A stretch of DNA of 46,712 nt. Origin: Halicephalobus mephisto (taxonomy: Eukaryota > Nematoda > Chromadorea > Rhabditida > Panagrolaimidae). Below are positions 1-11,229 of this stretch, in pieces. Made by a program: the position numbers and the translations under genes. Below the pieces are notes generated by a model, which saw nothing but the letters and a program-made list of their open reading frames with translations, was not told the DNA's origin and ran no database searches. Location: assembly GCA_009193035.1 (NCBI GenBank), contig SWDT01000222.1, forward strand, positions 1 through 46,712, given 5' to 3'. The first letter of the stretch is position 1, and the number at the start of each line of letters is the position of its first letter.

Positions 1-189
1 TTTTAATTTTGGCATTATTTTTTTATTTTTTACCAGTGTTTTCAGACGCAAAAAAATCCTAATTTTTTTGTACATAATTGTAAAAATAATTGCGATTGTT
101 GAAATTTCAAATTTTTCGAATTATTTATGCTCAAGAAATGATGAAAAAAATAATAAATTTATTTACAAAGAACTTGTGGAAATAACTAC

Positions 190-960
190 GTAAAATTGTT
201 TTTATTTTTATGCAATTGGGATCTTCCGGAATCTCATGAGAGCTTGAAAGTAACATCAAAGATTAAATTTTTTTAATTTTAAAAAAGTTCAAAAATTCGT
301 TTTTTATTTTATTTTTATAAAAATTAAGTTTGATTGTTACGAAATAGTCTCGAGACGAATTTTCAGAAACCTCCAGAATCTACTAAAATTTAAAATTAAC
401 ATCAAAGATTAATTTTTTTTAATTTTAGGAAATTCTAAAAATTCGTGTCGAGATTATTTCGCGATAAAATTTGTTTTTTATTTTATTTTTGTGAAAATTA
501 AACTTGATTGTTACGAAATAGTCTCGAGACGAATTTTTAAAAACCTCCAGAATCTTTCAGTAATTCCAAAAAACTTTCAGAATCTACTAAAATTCAAAAT
601 TAACATCAAAGATTAAATTTTTTTAATTTTAGGAAATTCTAAAAATTCGTTTTCTATTTTATTTTTATAAAAATTAAACTTGACTTTTACGAAATAGTCT
701 CAAGAGGAATTTTTAGAAACCTCCAGAATCTACTAAAATTCAAAATTAACATCAAGAATTAAATTTTTTTTAATTTTAAAAAATTCTAAAAATTCGTGTC
801 GAGATTATTTCGCGATAAAATTTGTTTTTTATTTTATTTTTATAAAAATTAAGTTTGACTTTTACGAAATAGTCTCGAGACGAATTTTTAGAAACCTCCA
901 GAATCTCCTAGAATTCTTAAGTTTTCATAATTCATTGCAAACTTGAAATCAACATGGCAG
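190..960. repeat. Tandem repeat, ~175-bp unit, about four copies
   Basis: The word GAAATAGTCTCGAGACGAAT (or a close variant) recurs at about 341, 515, 691 and 865, giving spacings of 174, 176 and 174 bp. Between these words lie shared blocks reading CCTCCAGAATCTACTAAAAT and AACATCAAAGATTAA. Copies differ by short internal indels. No ORF of note lies in the array. A fifth, diverged copy probably runs into the left flank. Confidence 0.85.
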
Positions 961-1089
961 ATTAAGATTCCAGAAATCTCAGAGGGTTCCGGAAATTCGT
1001 GTCGGATTATTTCGTGACAAAATATGTTTTTAATCACCTTACTAGAAAAATTACATATGACCGTCGCCAAATGCTCTCGATTAGAGTTT

Positions 1090-1350
1090 CTAAAAACTTC
1101 TAAAATATCTGGATAGTTCTCGGAAGCTTCTAGAAGTCCGTGGAAGCTTCCAGAATCCAACGGAAGCTTTTTGAAAATTCTGAAAATTCATACAATCTTT
1201 CGAAATCTTTGAAATCATCTAGAATCCAGTAGAATCCTTCTAGAAAGTCCCAGAATCATCGCGGAAGCTTCCAGAATCCAGCGGAAGCTTTCTGAAAAGT
1301 CCGAAAATTTCAGAATTTTCCGAACTTTTTTAAAATTCTTAAAACCTTCG
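1090..1350. repeat. Short degenerate repeats around GGAAGCTTCCAGAATCC
   Basis: The phrase GGAAGCTTCCAGAATCC and partial copies recur four or five times between about 1110 and 1300. The same phrase type (TTCCAGAATCCAGTAAATTC) appears at the far right end of the window, so this is a dispersed family and not a purely local expansion. The only open frame here is a low-complexity minus-strand ORF (888-1160) that follows the repeat, and I do not accept it as a gene. Confidence 0.6.
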
Positions 1351-1499
1351 AAATCCCATGTAAATTCTCGGAATCTCGAATCCTAGAGGTTTTAGGAGCT
1401 TCTAAAAATCCAAAATGAAACTATTTCGTAATATTTTTGAAGATTTGTAATTTTAGAACGAAGCTCTTTCAGGTTTTAGAATTCCTTGAAACATTTTAC

Positions 1500-1889
1500 A
1501 ATTTCACATAAAAACAACTTTTAAAACGTTTATTTCTAATATTTACAATAGTGTGATTTTTATAGAACAAGGAAGTTCGCTGGCTCCAGCACCTCCGGCA
1601 ACATCTGGCGGGCACGGACTCCCGAACGCTTTCGCTGGTTCTCTCGCGTGTGTCTTTCATCCGCGACACGTTCTTTTTGGATCGATTCTTGCCTTGTTTT
1701 TTGTTACTTATATCTCATAATACACTATATCCCTCGGTATTAGCATCGAGATCCCTTGTTTTCCATTAACGTACCAGAATTTTATATAAACTCATTTTTG
1801 TTCCGGGTGAGTGTCGTCCGACATATCGATTTTCATTTCAGACCCTGCTCTTTCGTTGTACTTTTTATAATAAAGCTTATTTAGAGCAA
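1500..1889 (+). promoter_or_regulatory. Upstream region and probable SL acceptor of the RNF19-like gene
   Basis: A locally GC-richer stretch (about 1570-1690) breaks the AT-rich background and is a plausible promoter or 5' leader. The sequence CTTATTTAG ends at 1884, five bases before the ATG at 1890, and fits a spliced-leader trans-splice acceptor. An upstream non-coding exon cannot be excluded, because a GT donor (GGTGAGTG) lies near 1805. Confidence 0.45.
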
Positions 1890-4800
1890 ATGAGCGGGAA
1901 AGGAGGAAGAAAGAACCTGGGAACCGTGGTGGAATGCTCAGAAACCGGAGACGACTGTACTTCGCCACTACTAGCTTCTAAGACGGATTCTCGACTCGTC
2001 GAAACTGAAAACAAGGATCCTAATATCGAAAAGGAGGTAATTCCAGAAGTATTGCCCAATTCAGACGTAGACCACTCGAGGAGTACTGGCATGGATTCAT
2101 TGGCCCTGGATGAACACGTCAATCGGGTTCGTTTTTTATTTTTATTTTTACTTTCATATATGAATTTTGCGTTTTTCGTTTTAAAAACTCCCGCAAAACT
2201 ATTTATTACTTTATTTCAATCATTTCTCGCTAAATATGAAGAAATTCATATATGAATTTTTATTTTTTGCGTAGTTTAAAGTGAGATTTCGAAATTCACG
2301 TGTTTATTTTTATTTTTTGCATTTTTTATTTTAGCATCTGAGCCGTTCGAAGGAAGAATTGCCAAAACGTGATCCACAGAAGAAAAATCGATCTATTTTC
2401 GCCCAGTCTCGATTGAACGTTATCAATTTCATCAACAACGTCTCCGCTCCAGTTCGAAATAGCAAAACGTAAGTACTTCCGTTATTGATTTCTTTGTTCT
2501 AGTTTTAAGCTCATCAGCTATAACTATCACCTAAAACAAAAAAAATCACATAGGTGTATACTATATCAATAATTGCGCAAGTGTTCGCGTGTTCTACTTG
2601 AAACTAGTTTCAACATGAAATTTTTCTTCGACCGAAACAGCATGATTTCAAAGCTCTTTGTTCAAATTTTTGTTTATTGACGTACAGACAAACTGCGCCC
2701 CACCTTGGTTGAAGTCGATTTTGTTTTTCTTAGAAGAAAACGACGATATTTGGATCTGTTTTTCAGCAAGAGAGGCTCGAGCTCGAGTTTTGCCGGCTCC
2801 CACCCTTTTCCGCAAAGTTCATCAATTGATTCATCGACGAGGTTGGGTTTTTACTGTCTATTCATCTATTTTTTTCTTTAGCAGGATAGATTCCCATCAT
2901 TTCGATGGAGAAGACATTGAATCAAGTACCTTGAACGAAGATCTCAATTTGAACTCTATGGCTCCCTCTGAATCAGATGATAAATCGAAAAAATCCCAAA
3001 GTAAGTAATTATTGTTGAAATATAGTCTTATCCGAGATTATTATTAATCGGGAAAGCCACTCCCTTAGTTATTTGCCCTTTATTGTTGATAAGCTGAGCG
3101 GAATAACTGGGAGAGATAAGACAGACAGACCAATCTCGAGCTAGGAAAAACTGTCAGTTTTCTCAGTTACAGATCAAATGATTCTTATTTTTTTATTTTT
3201 TTGCTGAAATAATTTTATATTTTTTAGTAGAATCTGCCATGCTTGCTCATGAATCTGCATCGACAAGTACATCAAAGAAAATGAAAGATTGTCCGTTATG
3301 TTATTTCAGGCAACCACAATCGAGTTTTCCAAAATTAACGAATTGTAGTCACAGAAGTTGTAGATCATGTTTGACGAAAGTAAGTGATTTATTATTGAAT
3401 AATTATATATGAAAACATTGTAGTACCTTCAAATTGAAATAATGGAAAGCAGAGTGAATATTTCTTGTCCTGAATGCAGTGAACCGATGCATCAGAATGA
3501 TATTTACACGATTTTGAACAAACAACAGAATCTTCTTGAAAAATATGAAAATTTCAGTCTTAGAAGGATTTTAATGACGGATCCGGATACTAGATGGTGT
3601 CCAGCTCCTGATTGCACGTAAGTCATGATGAAATTAAGGACAAAAAAGTTGATTTTTATGTTGATTATAGTTTTTTAAGATATTTATTAGCATTTTCATA
3701 TATGAAAATTAGTCCTACAGGGTATACAGAGGGTTATGTACTCTATATGCCCTGGTTTGGAATTTTGTAAATTTACCAAAAGAAATTTTAAGAAATTATG
3801 AAATCATTAAGCTGTTTTTGTTTTAGAAATTCGCGTCGAGAAAATTTTGGCAAACTATTTATTTTTAGTTTTTTAATATATCATTGATTACGAAATAACT
3901 CCCACGAAACTGAGATTGTAAGCTGTTTTTGTTTTAGAAATTCGTTTTAAGACTGCTTTGTGGGGAATTTACTTTTTTAAATAGTATGATTATTGTTTTT
4001 AATATATGGATTTTAGTTATGCAGTTATTGCGGCGTCATGTGCAGCATGTCCTCAATTGAAATGCGAAAGACCAGGATGTAATACGTTGTTTTGCTATCA
4101 TTGCAAAGGGATGTGGCATAATAATCAAACTTGTGATGAAGCAAGAAGAGAAAGAGCAGCGAAATTGCCAAGTCCAGGGGATCAAGGAAATTCGAATGGT
4201 TTGACATTGGGCGGACCATTTATGATGGATAGAGATCAATTTTTGAAACGTAAGTTTATTTGAATTGTTAAGATAGAAAAATACCATGATTATTGTTACT
4301 GGAGTAATAAGACAGTAATTATATATATTTTTATTATATTAAACCTAAATAATCGAAAATCTCACTCGTTTTCTACAGTATACCACACTCCCTGATATTC
4401 AGGCTATCGCTTCTGAGCTTTCTTTAATAATTTAGTTTCCGTCCCAACAGAATGATTTATATATGGAGGAAAAAAATTACTTGTTTTTGAATTAATTTTA
4501 TGTTGTGATTTTTTGGGTATCTTCGTATTTTCATATATGGAAATTAATTCTAGAAGATATCATAGTCTAAATTAGAAGTCTGTAGATTTATCCAGGAATA
4601 ATATGGTTTTAGGAAATTAATCACAAAAGAATCACTGTGTAAAATTGAAATTTTAGACTATTTTATGTTCTAGAAAATTTCCATTGAAAATATTTTGTAA
4701 AAGTATATTGATGATTTTTATAATAATGTAATTTTGAAACGAATACTTTGAATTTTGAGTATTTTTAGCAATTTTGGAAATTTTTATTGAAAAATTTCGT

Positions 4801-7011
4801 AATTAAATTAATTTTGGAGTTTTATATCATTACGAAATTACTATTATGAAAGACGAAAATTGTCATAAGTACTTTAAATGTTAGAAATTCGCTTTGAGAT
4901 AATTGAATAATATTTTAATTTTTTGAATTTTTGATTTTTTAATGGTGTGGTTGTTTTCAGCAGGGGATGTGAAAGCATGTCCGAGATGTAAAACTTTAAT
5001 CGTTAAGATGAATGATGGATCCTGTAATCATATGGTTTGTGCAATGTGTGGAGCAGAATTTTGCTGGCTTTGTTTGAAAGTTATAACAGATCTTCATTAT
5101 TTATCTCCTACTGGTTGTACTTTTTGGGGAAAAAGACCATGGACAAAGAAGAAGAAACTTTTATGGCAAATAGGAATATTGATAGGAGCACCGGTTGGAA
5201 TTGCACTTATTGGAGGTTTAGCTGTTCCTGGAATTATTTTTGGAGTACCAGTATTTATTGGAAGAAAAGCATATCAGAAATTTGAACATTTACCTAAATT
5301 TAGAAGAAGATTGATCACAGCAGCAAGTGTTGTTGGATCGTTGATTGTTTCACCTGTTTTGGCAGTTATGGCTGTAGGAGTTGGAGTGCCGATTATGCTA
5401 GCGTATGTGTATGGAGTTGTTCCGTTGTCTTTATGTAGGAATGGTGCATGTGGAAATGCGGAAAATTCGGGAGAAGAAGGTCCCTATGGAACAAGAGATG
5501 AAGAAGAAGAAATAGCTCATTTGACGAGTGCATATGCTCAAGTTGCAAATGAAAGATCGAAATTGTTGGATAAACAAGATGGTACATCGGTTAAAACAGG
5601 TTTTAGTATTAATAGTGGAATGTCATCTGAAGTTATGGGAACAAGTGGACATAGATCGAGCACAGTTGGAGCAGCTAGTTGTAAAATTCATGTTCATGAT
5701 CATTCAAGAAGAAGACCAAGTGTGGAATCTGGAGTGACAAGTTTGGGAGAAAGAGTTAATTTTGATGGAGCATCGGTTAATGCTATGGCTGGAAGTAGAT
5801 ACGATAACAAGGTAAATTTTTGAAAATATTTTTGTATTTTTAAATTTTAATATCTAGAAGTTTTGAAAGTAGTTTTTAAATTTTTAAATTTTTGGTTTTT
5901 TTTAATATTTATGAATTTTGAAAGTAGATTTTAGGTTTTTTCTGAAATTATTTTTTATTTTTTAAATATTTTTGAAGTAGTTTTTTGATTGTTAGTGATT
6001 ATTGGATTTGCAGAGTGTTCATACAGTATACTCTGATAATCAGGAGGTCTATGACGAGGCAGGTTCAACGAAAGCTCTTGCGGGTTCTGTTCTAGACACA
6101 AAGTCCTTGACAGATAGCTGTGGAAGACATACGATTTCGCATATTCAGAGAGAAATGTCCCCAAATTCATTTGATGATCATAATCAGAAAGCTGAGGATT
6201 CTGTTTCTTGTGGAAGTAAAGGACGGGCAAGACTTGTAGATAATGCTCCTGTGACAAGGAAGAAATCTAGGGCTTCGTTGATAAGTCAACATCAAGAAGA
6301 ACTTCAACCTGCGGAGTTTTATTGTGCTGAAAATATTCCAAGTTCTTCTTCACTTGTTAGACAATCTACAAGTTCAGATGCAGAGGATACGGTTGATCCA
6401 TATAAAGTTCATGCTATAATGGATAATTTAAAACAAATTTTAAATGATGATTCTGCTGATGGAGATCGTCCAAGAAAACAAGGAAAAAATTTTAAGTAAG
6501 TTAAATTTTAAAAATTAGTAATTTTTGGGTTTTAGAAATGTGTAATTTTTGGATTTTAAAAATGAGTAATTTTTGGATTTTAAAATGAGTCATTTTTGGA
6601 TTTTAGAAATGTGTAATTTTTGGATTTTAGAAATGAGTAATATTTGAATTTTAGAAATGTGTAATTTTTGGATTTTAGAAATGTGTAATTTTTGGATTTT
6701 AGAAATGTGTGATTTTTGGATTTTAAAATGTGTGATTTTTTAGGAAAAATCCAAATGCTTCGAAACAATCAAGAAATCCAGTAACGAGATCAGGAAGTAA
6801 CAAATCTTATGGACAATCAGTAACTGCTCAAATAAATGATAACCAAGTTGTTATTATTCCTACTGCCGGAGATGATGAAACTCGATCGAGAGCTTCATCA
6901 ACAGCAACATCGACAATTCCACATTTTTCATCGACAGAAGAAACTTCGAAACCTCAAAAAAGATCTTTTTTTTCAAGATTTTTTAAAAGAAACAAAGGGG
7001 ATTCTGATTGA
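1890..7011 (+). CDS. RNF19: RNF19-type RBR E3 ubiquitin-protein ligase, membrane anchored
   Basis: Ten exons assemble to about 912 aa: 1890-2126, 2335-2468, 2767-2841, 2885-3000, 3228-3379, 3424-3617, 4017-4249, 4964-5811, 6014-6495 and 6744-7011. Every junction is GT-AG and in phase. The Ser-rich N-terminus is followed by RING1 (CPLC, then CSHRSCRSC, about residue 208 on), an IBR (exon 7, with [11 protein letters not shown] and CYHCKG) and RING2 ([16 protein letters not shown], then [12 protein letters not shown]). The Cys in GSCNHM is the expected catalytic residue that carries ubiquitin as a thioester. Two hydrophobic segments follow, and the motif [13 protein letters not shown] and the stretch [13 protein letters not shown] match RNF19A/B (Dorfin) closely. 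The long Ser/Lys-rich tail has no recognised domain. By homology the protein is an ER or vesicle membrane E3. Two junctions have NAGNAG acceptors. A poly(A) signal lies at about 7153. Confidence 0.93.
4266..4449 (+). mobile_element. MITE-like element A, copy 1 (intron 7 of the RNF19-like gene)
   Basis: This 184-bp segment begins TGTTAAGATAGAAA and ends in the reverse complement of TGTTGGGACGGAAA. The two ends pair imperfectly (about 10 of 14), as in short terminal inverted repeats. It is flanked by GAAT on both sides, a possible 4-bp target duplication. The block CTCCCTGATATTCAGGCTATCGC is shared with copies at 8516-8723 (inverted) and 33998-34170. There is no coding capacity. Confidence 0.65.
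6520..6743. repeat. Minisatellite of ~23 bp in the last RNF19 intron
   Basis: The unit TTTTGGATTTTAGAAATGTG repeats about nine times with small variants across nearly the whole intron. Each unit contains TTTTAG-like text, so the intron presents many decoy 3' splice acceptors before the true one at 6743. The minus-strand ORF it creates (6580-6768) is a repeat artefact. Confidence 0.85.
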
Positions 7012-7152
7012 GTTTTTTGGAATCCAATTTTTGGTGGTTTTCAATCTTTCCGTCCTCAAGCACGTGTATTTTTTTTCTTTCTTCTATCAGAAGACTTCCC
7101 TGTGTTTTTGAAGTTGCAAATTTTGTTATTTTTAAATGTAAATATTATAAAA

Positions 7153-7158
7153 AATAAA
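7153..7158 (+). terminator. Poly(A) signal AATAAA of the RNF19-like gene
   Basis: AATAAA lies about 140 bp after the stop codon at 7009-7011, within an A-rich 3' end. It is the first canonical hexamer downstream. Confidence 0.5.
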
Positions 7159-7199
7159 AAATAAGAAATAATTTCAAAATAATAGGTGGTATATCCTTG

Positions 7200-8500
7200 T
7201 TTTTTATCTTTTTAAAAATATTGAATATTAAATATTTTTTTATAAAATTGTTTTAAAAGTATTTTTGGAAATTTTTTTCGAATTCTTACGGAATTTGGAA
7301 AAATTTAATAATTTCAATAATAATTGAAGTTTTTTTAGAAAATTAGAAAATATTATTGTGTGAAGTACCTTTTAAAATAAATATTATTTAAGTAATTTTA
7401 AAATTTATATTTTGGACTGTAGTGGATGAGGTCGGATAAATCGTGGATTAATCAGTAAATAAGAATTTGTTTATTATAGAGTTTTAGAATTTTTGAAATA
7501 ATTTTTAAAAAATTTCATATATAAATTTTTTTAATTTTATAATATTGAAATTAATAGTTTAGATTTTGTTGAAAATTATTGTTAAAAGTGATTTTTGACG
7601 TTGACAGAGATGACTAGAATAGTGCTGAAATTTCGGATTTCTTTGTGGATGGAATTTGGTAAATCATTAATCAGGAAATAAAATTCTGTTATAATAAACT
7701 AATTTTTATTTTATTATTAAATTTTAGAATTTTAGAAATAATTTTAAAAAAATTTCATATATAAATTTTTTAAATTTTATATAATATTGAAATTAATAGT
7801 TTAGATTTCGTTGAAAATTATTGTTGAAAGTGATTTTTGACGTTGACGGAGATGACTAGAGTAAGAGTAAAATTTTTATCTTGCATTCCGCAGTGGATGG
7901 AATTTGATGACTTCATATTAATCGATAACTAAGCACTGGTTTATTGTAGGAAAATCTTATTTTATAAATTTTATTTTTTTAATCAATTTATGGCGGTTTT
8001 TTCGGATTTTTTTACGAAATAATTTTCGAAAAATTTTCATATATGAAATTCCGATTTTTTCTGGAATGTTATATAGCACTAAAATCAGGATTTAAATTTT
8101 CATTAAAAATACGAATGTTACAATTGGGCTTTGGAATGGTACTAAAGATGATTAAAGTAGTAAAACTTGTCATTTCTGATTCCGTCAACTATGGACCGAG
8201 GTGATTCATGTTGATAAAGAAGAACTGGTTCCTTCAGATTCCGATTTTATCGAATTTATTACTAATTGATTTTCGATGTTTTTTCGGATTCGGTTACGAA
8301 ATAATTTCCAAAACAATAGCATTTCGGGTTTGGAAAATTCGAAAAATTTCAGTCACATCTGTTACGTTTCATCAAAGTTAAAGATTACAGTTGGACGTTG
8401 AAATTTGAACTTTCTGTATTAGAATAATTTTCGAAATTTGAGCTTTTCGTGTCAGGATACGATTTATAAGTCATGTTTCGGTTCAGAAAATCTAAATTAT
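7200..8500. repeat. Intergenic region with diverged tandem repeats of about 250 bp
   Basis: No gene is visible. From about 7410 to 7960 a unit of roughly 250-280 bp repeats. Its landmarks are TTTCATATATAAATTTTTT, AAATTAATAGTTTAGATTT, TTTTTGACGTTGACRGAGATGAC (split across copies) and GTGGATGGAATTTG. A third, weaker copy extends to about 8280 with TTTCATATATGAAATT. Open frames are all short. Confidence 0.6.
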
Positions 8501-8515
8501 GTCCATTTAGGGAAG

Positions 8516-8723
8516 TGTCGGAACGGAAACTAAACTGGAGAGGACCTGAGACGGGAGCCTGAATATCAGGGAGCGTGGGATACTGTAGGCCATGAGTAAG
8601 ACTCTCGGTTTTTATGTATTGAGATTATTATTATTATTATTATTATTATCATTATTATTATAGAAATCGTGTTTTTATTGTTCTGGTAAAAATTATTATA
8701 CTACTTTTGTTTCTATCTTAACA
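8516..8723 (-). mobile_element. MITE-like element A, copy 2, inverted
   Basis: This is the reverse-complement relative of 4266-4449. It runs from TGTCGGAACGGAAAC to GTTTCTATCTTAACA, so its ends are again imperfect inverted repeats (10 of 15, all differences being transitions except where gapped). It contains CCTGAATATCAGGGAGCGTG and an internal ATT trinucleotide run that the other copies lack. Confidence 0.65.
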
Positions 8724-8884
8724 GTAAGATAACTTTTCGAAATAGAGAAAATCTAAAAAAGTTATTGACATGAAAAGTTCAAATTTTGACCTCAAACTGT
8801 TAACTTTGGTAAAACGCAACATTGGATATCAGGAAATCTACAAAATTCACGAAAAAATCAATTTAAAATTAATTTTTACTTTTT

Positions 8885-8895
8885 AGATGCAATGA
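8885..8895 (+). promoter_or_regulatory. Probable SL acceptor followed by a two-codon uORF
   Basis: CTTTTTAG ends at 8886. If trans-spliced there, the mRNA body would begin ATGCAATGATGG, that is, a minimal uORF (ATG CAA TGA, 8887-8895) whose stop overlaps the main ATG at 8892 (ATGA overlap). This could lower initiation or permit re-initiation. The layout is seen in the sequence. Its effect is inference. Confidence 0.45.
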
Positions 8896-9557
8896 TGGAT
8901 CAAGAAGATCCCTACAGTGAATTACGGTCTTTGACAGAACGAGTTAGATGTCCACAATGCGTCAGAAAGAGGATGTACTACTGTTATAATTGTATCATGC
9001 ATTTACCCCAAGTTTCTCATCTCGTTCCTAAGGTCTCTCTTCCGGCAAAAATCCACATTATAAAACATCCAAAAGAACACGTTTCGAAGTCTACTGCTCT
9101 TCATTGTGCTTTGCTTGCTCCAGAAGATACCGTACTCTACGATTCCAAAACTGAAGAATTACCCGATTTCAATGATCGAGTAAAATTTCCCAATACAGTA
9201 TTAGTTTATCCAGGAAAAAATGCAACTTCAATCGTCGATTACGTCAAAGAAAACGGACCTATTCAGAATTTTATCTTTTTAGATGCCACATGGTTTCAAG
9301 TCAAAGGAATCAGAAGGAGATCTGAACTGGATAATGTTCCTACTGTTATCCTGAAAACTTACAAAACAGAATACTGGCGTCCTCAGAAGGGATTTTCTGA
9401 CGAATTTCTAGCTACAATTGAAGCTATCAGATATGCCTTGAAGGAAAATGCCGAAGCTTCTGGAGAAAACATCAACGACGATTATCTCAAAGATCTGTTG
9501 TTTTGGTTTTACTTTTTTAGATCCAAAGTTGATACAGGTATTTTGGAAAATCGTTAA
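8892..9557 (+). CDS. DTWD1: DTW-domain tRNA-uridine aminocarboxypropyltransferase (DTWD1-like)
   Basis: A single uninterrupted 221-aa ORF. The N-terminal Cys cluster (CPQCVRKRMYYCYNC) is followed by the substrate-lobe residues and by LDATWFQVKGI, which holds the DxTW signature in place of the family's D(S/A)TW. YKTEYWRPQKGFSDEFLATI then matches the C-terminal motif of DTWD1. DTWD1-type enzymes transfer the 3-amino-3-carboxypropyl group of SAM to uridine (acp3U) in tRNA. The ORF is somewhat shorter than vertebrate DTWD1, mainly at the N-terminus. Its poly(A) signal AATAAA is at 9587-9592, only 10 bp before the stop codon of the convergent BUD13 gene, so the 3' ends of the two transcripts should overlap. 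An in-frame second Met at 8895 is an alternative start. Confidence 0.9.
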   Translation: MMDQEDPYSELRSLTERVRCPQCVRKRMYYCYNCIMHLPQVSHLVPKVSLPAKIHIIKHPKEHVSKSTALHCALLAPEDTVLYDSKTEELPDFNDRVKFPNTVLVYPGKNATSIVDYVKENGPIQNFIFLDATWFQVKGIRRRSELDNVPTVILKTYKTEYWRPQKGFSDEFLATIEAIRYALKENAEASGENINDDYLKDLLFWFYFFRSKVDTGILENR

Positions 9558-9601
9558 AATTTTTCATTCAATTGTTGATTTTGATAAATAAAAAAAACCC
9601 G

Positions 9602-11229
9602 TTATTCTTGACATTCTGCAATTGATTTGTAAGCTGAATTTTTTTCTGCTTCTCTTCTATTTGACGTCAATTGTAACTTGGCTTCAAATCCATTTGATCG
9701 ATTTACGCCGTCCCATCGATAACCAGGAGGAATGTTGAATCTATTCGGAGGCCATTGTCCTTTGTAAGTAGGATAAACTAGTCCTTTTTTAATATTGATT
9801 TTTGTTCTTTTTTTAGAAATAATTTCAGCCATAGGATCATCTTCAAGTAGTTGATCTTTCAAATATTCATTCATTCTTTCATCATCTTCATGTCTTGCAA
9901 ACTTTTCTTGCATGACTTGTTCTTCTTCGGCCAGTTGTTTTTGTCGATTTTGAAGTTGTATTACGCCACGATTCCAGACTTCATATTTTGTTTTCAATTC
10001 TTCTGTTTTCTTTTCTTCTCGTTCTTTTTTTGCTTCATCTTCTTTGCTAGTCTTCTTTCCTCGTTGAATAACTGGTGCTCTTTGTTTCGTTTCCGCATAA
10101 CGACCAGAAATTTCATCATCAAGATTCGTTAGCATCTACAAAACAAAAATCAATTAAACATTAACTATTAAATAATAACTCACTTTTGATTCCCTTTCTT
10201 TCAATTTGGTCATTTCTTCTCTCATTTCAGTAGCAGAAACAAGTCCGGCTTTCTTTCCGTCAAGAGTTTTCTCAGGAGATGGGGATCTGTTACTTCTTCT
10301 GGGTGGAGATTCATCAGACCCATGTCTTCGTCTTCTTGGCGGACTGGAATCTCTGTTCCTCCTTGAATTCTCATCGGAATCATGTCTTCGTCTTCTTGGA
10401 GGAGAATTCCGTCTTCTACGAGGTGGGGAAGCATCAGAATCGTGTCTATTTCTCCTTCTCGGCGGACTTGCATCTGGTTCTTCTTTGATCCTTCTGGAGG
10501 AATCTCCATTTCGTCTTCGAGGAGGAGAGGAATCTGAATCTTGTCTTCTTCTACCTCGAGACGGAGGAGAATCATGTCTTCGTCGTCTGACAGGGGACGG
10601 AGATCTTCTTCTTCTTGGGGGAGATTCGTCGGAACCGTGCCTTCGTCTTCTTGGGGGAGAAGCATCTGAATCGTGTCTTCTGCGTCGTGGGGGAGAAGCA
10701 TCTGAATCCGAGTCATGTCTGCGTCGTCTTGGAGGAGAATGATCGGCTTCAGAATCATGTCTCCTTCTTCTAGGTGGACTGTGGTCGGCATCTGAATCCG
10801 GTTTCTCACTCGGATCAGAGCTTTTATCACTATCATGTCTTGTCCTCATGACAACTTTTTTCTCCTTCTTATCTTCAGGGATTTCTACTGAAAATTTTAA
10901 GCATAAATTTGAAAGAAAAATTAACTCACATTTAATTTCCTGAAATCCGTCAGTTGTGAATTTTAATTTTTCTGCCAATTTCATTTTCTCCTTGATTTCT
11001 TCCGTTTCGTCATCGTCCTCAGATCCTGAAGGCATCTTACCAGCTTTCGATTCGACGAGAAGAAAAGCATCTTCTTCAACGACCCTCATTCTGAAACACG
11101 ATCAAAGTCATATAAAAAATTCCTAAAAACTCACCCATTACCGACGTTTTTGGATTTCTTCTTTTTCTTCTTCTTCTTTTCATCGACATCATTAGAGAGA
11201 TACTTTTTGAGATAGTCTGCAGATGCCAT
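9602..11229 (-). CDS. bud-13: BUD13 homologue, RES-complex pre-mRNA splicing factor
   Basis: Four exons read on the minus strand (11135-11229, 10930-11090, 10184-10887, 9602-10135) give 497 aa, all with GT-AG introns in phase. The N-terminus MASADYLKKYLSNDVDEKKK and the GMRVVEEDAFL block match the conserved BUD13 start. Exon 3 encodes an Arg/Ser-rich array with more than ten PPRRRRHDSD-type units. The C-terminal domain carries VYPTYKGQWPPNRFNIPPGY and RWDGVNRSNGFE, the hallmark of the Bud13 family. BUD13 works in the nucleus in the RES (retention and splicing) complex with Snu17/RBM-X2 and Pml1/SNIP1 partners. The gene converges on DTWD1 and is divergent from GatC, with which it shares a duplicated promoter. 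Confidence 0.95.
10290..10830 (-). repeat. Coding minisatellite for RS/RRRR-HDS repeats in BUD13
   Basis: Units of about 33-39 bp encode PPRRRR(H)DSDAS repeats. The array creates long spurious open frames on the opposite strand and in the other minus frames, which should not be called as genes. Unit number is expected to vary between isolates because the copies are nearly identical. Confidence 0.8.

Noticed and set aside
888..1160. 90-aa minus ORF
   Set aside because: Lies in degenerate repeats, with composition following the repeat words.
10206..10742. Long plus-strand ORF of 178 aa antisense to BUD13
   Set aside because: It is the complement of the RS/RRRR repeat array. Its Leu/Gly/Ser composition is dictated by the repeat, and the minus strand is clearly the coding one.
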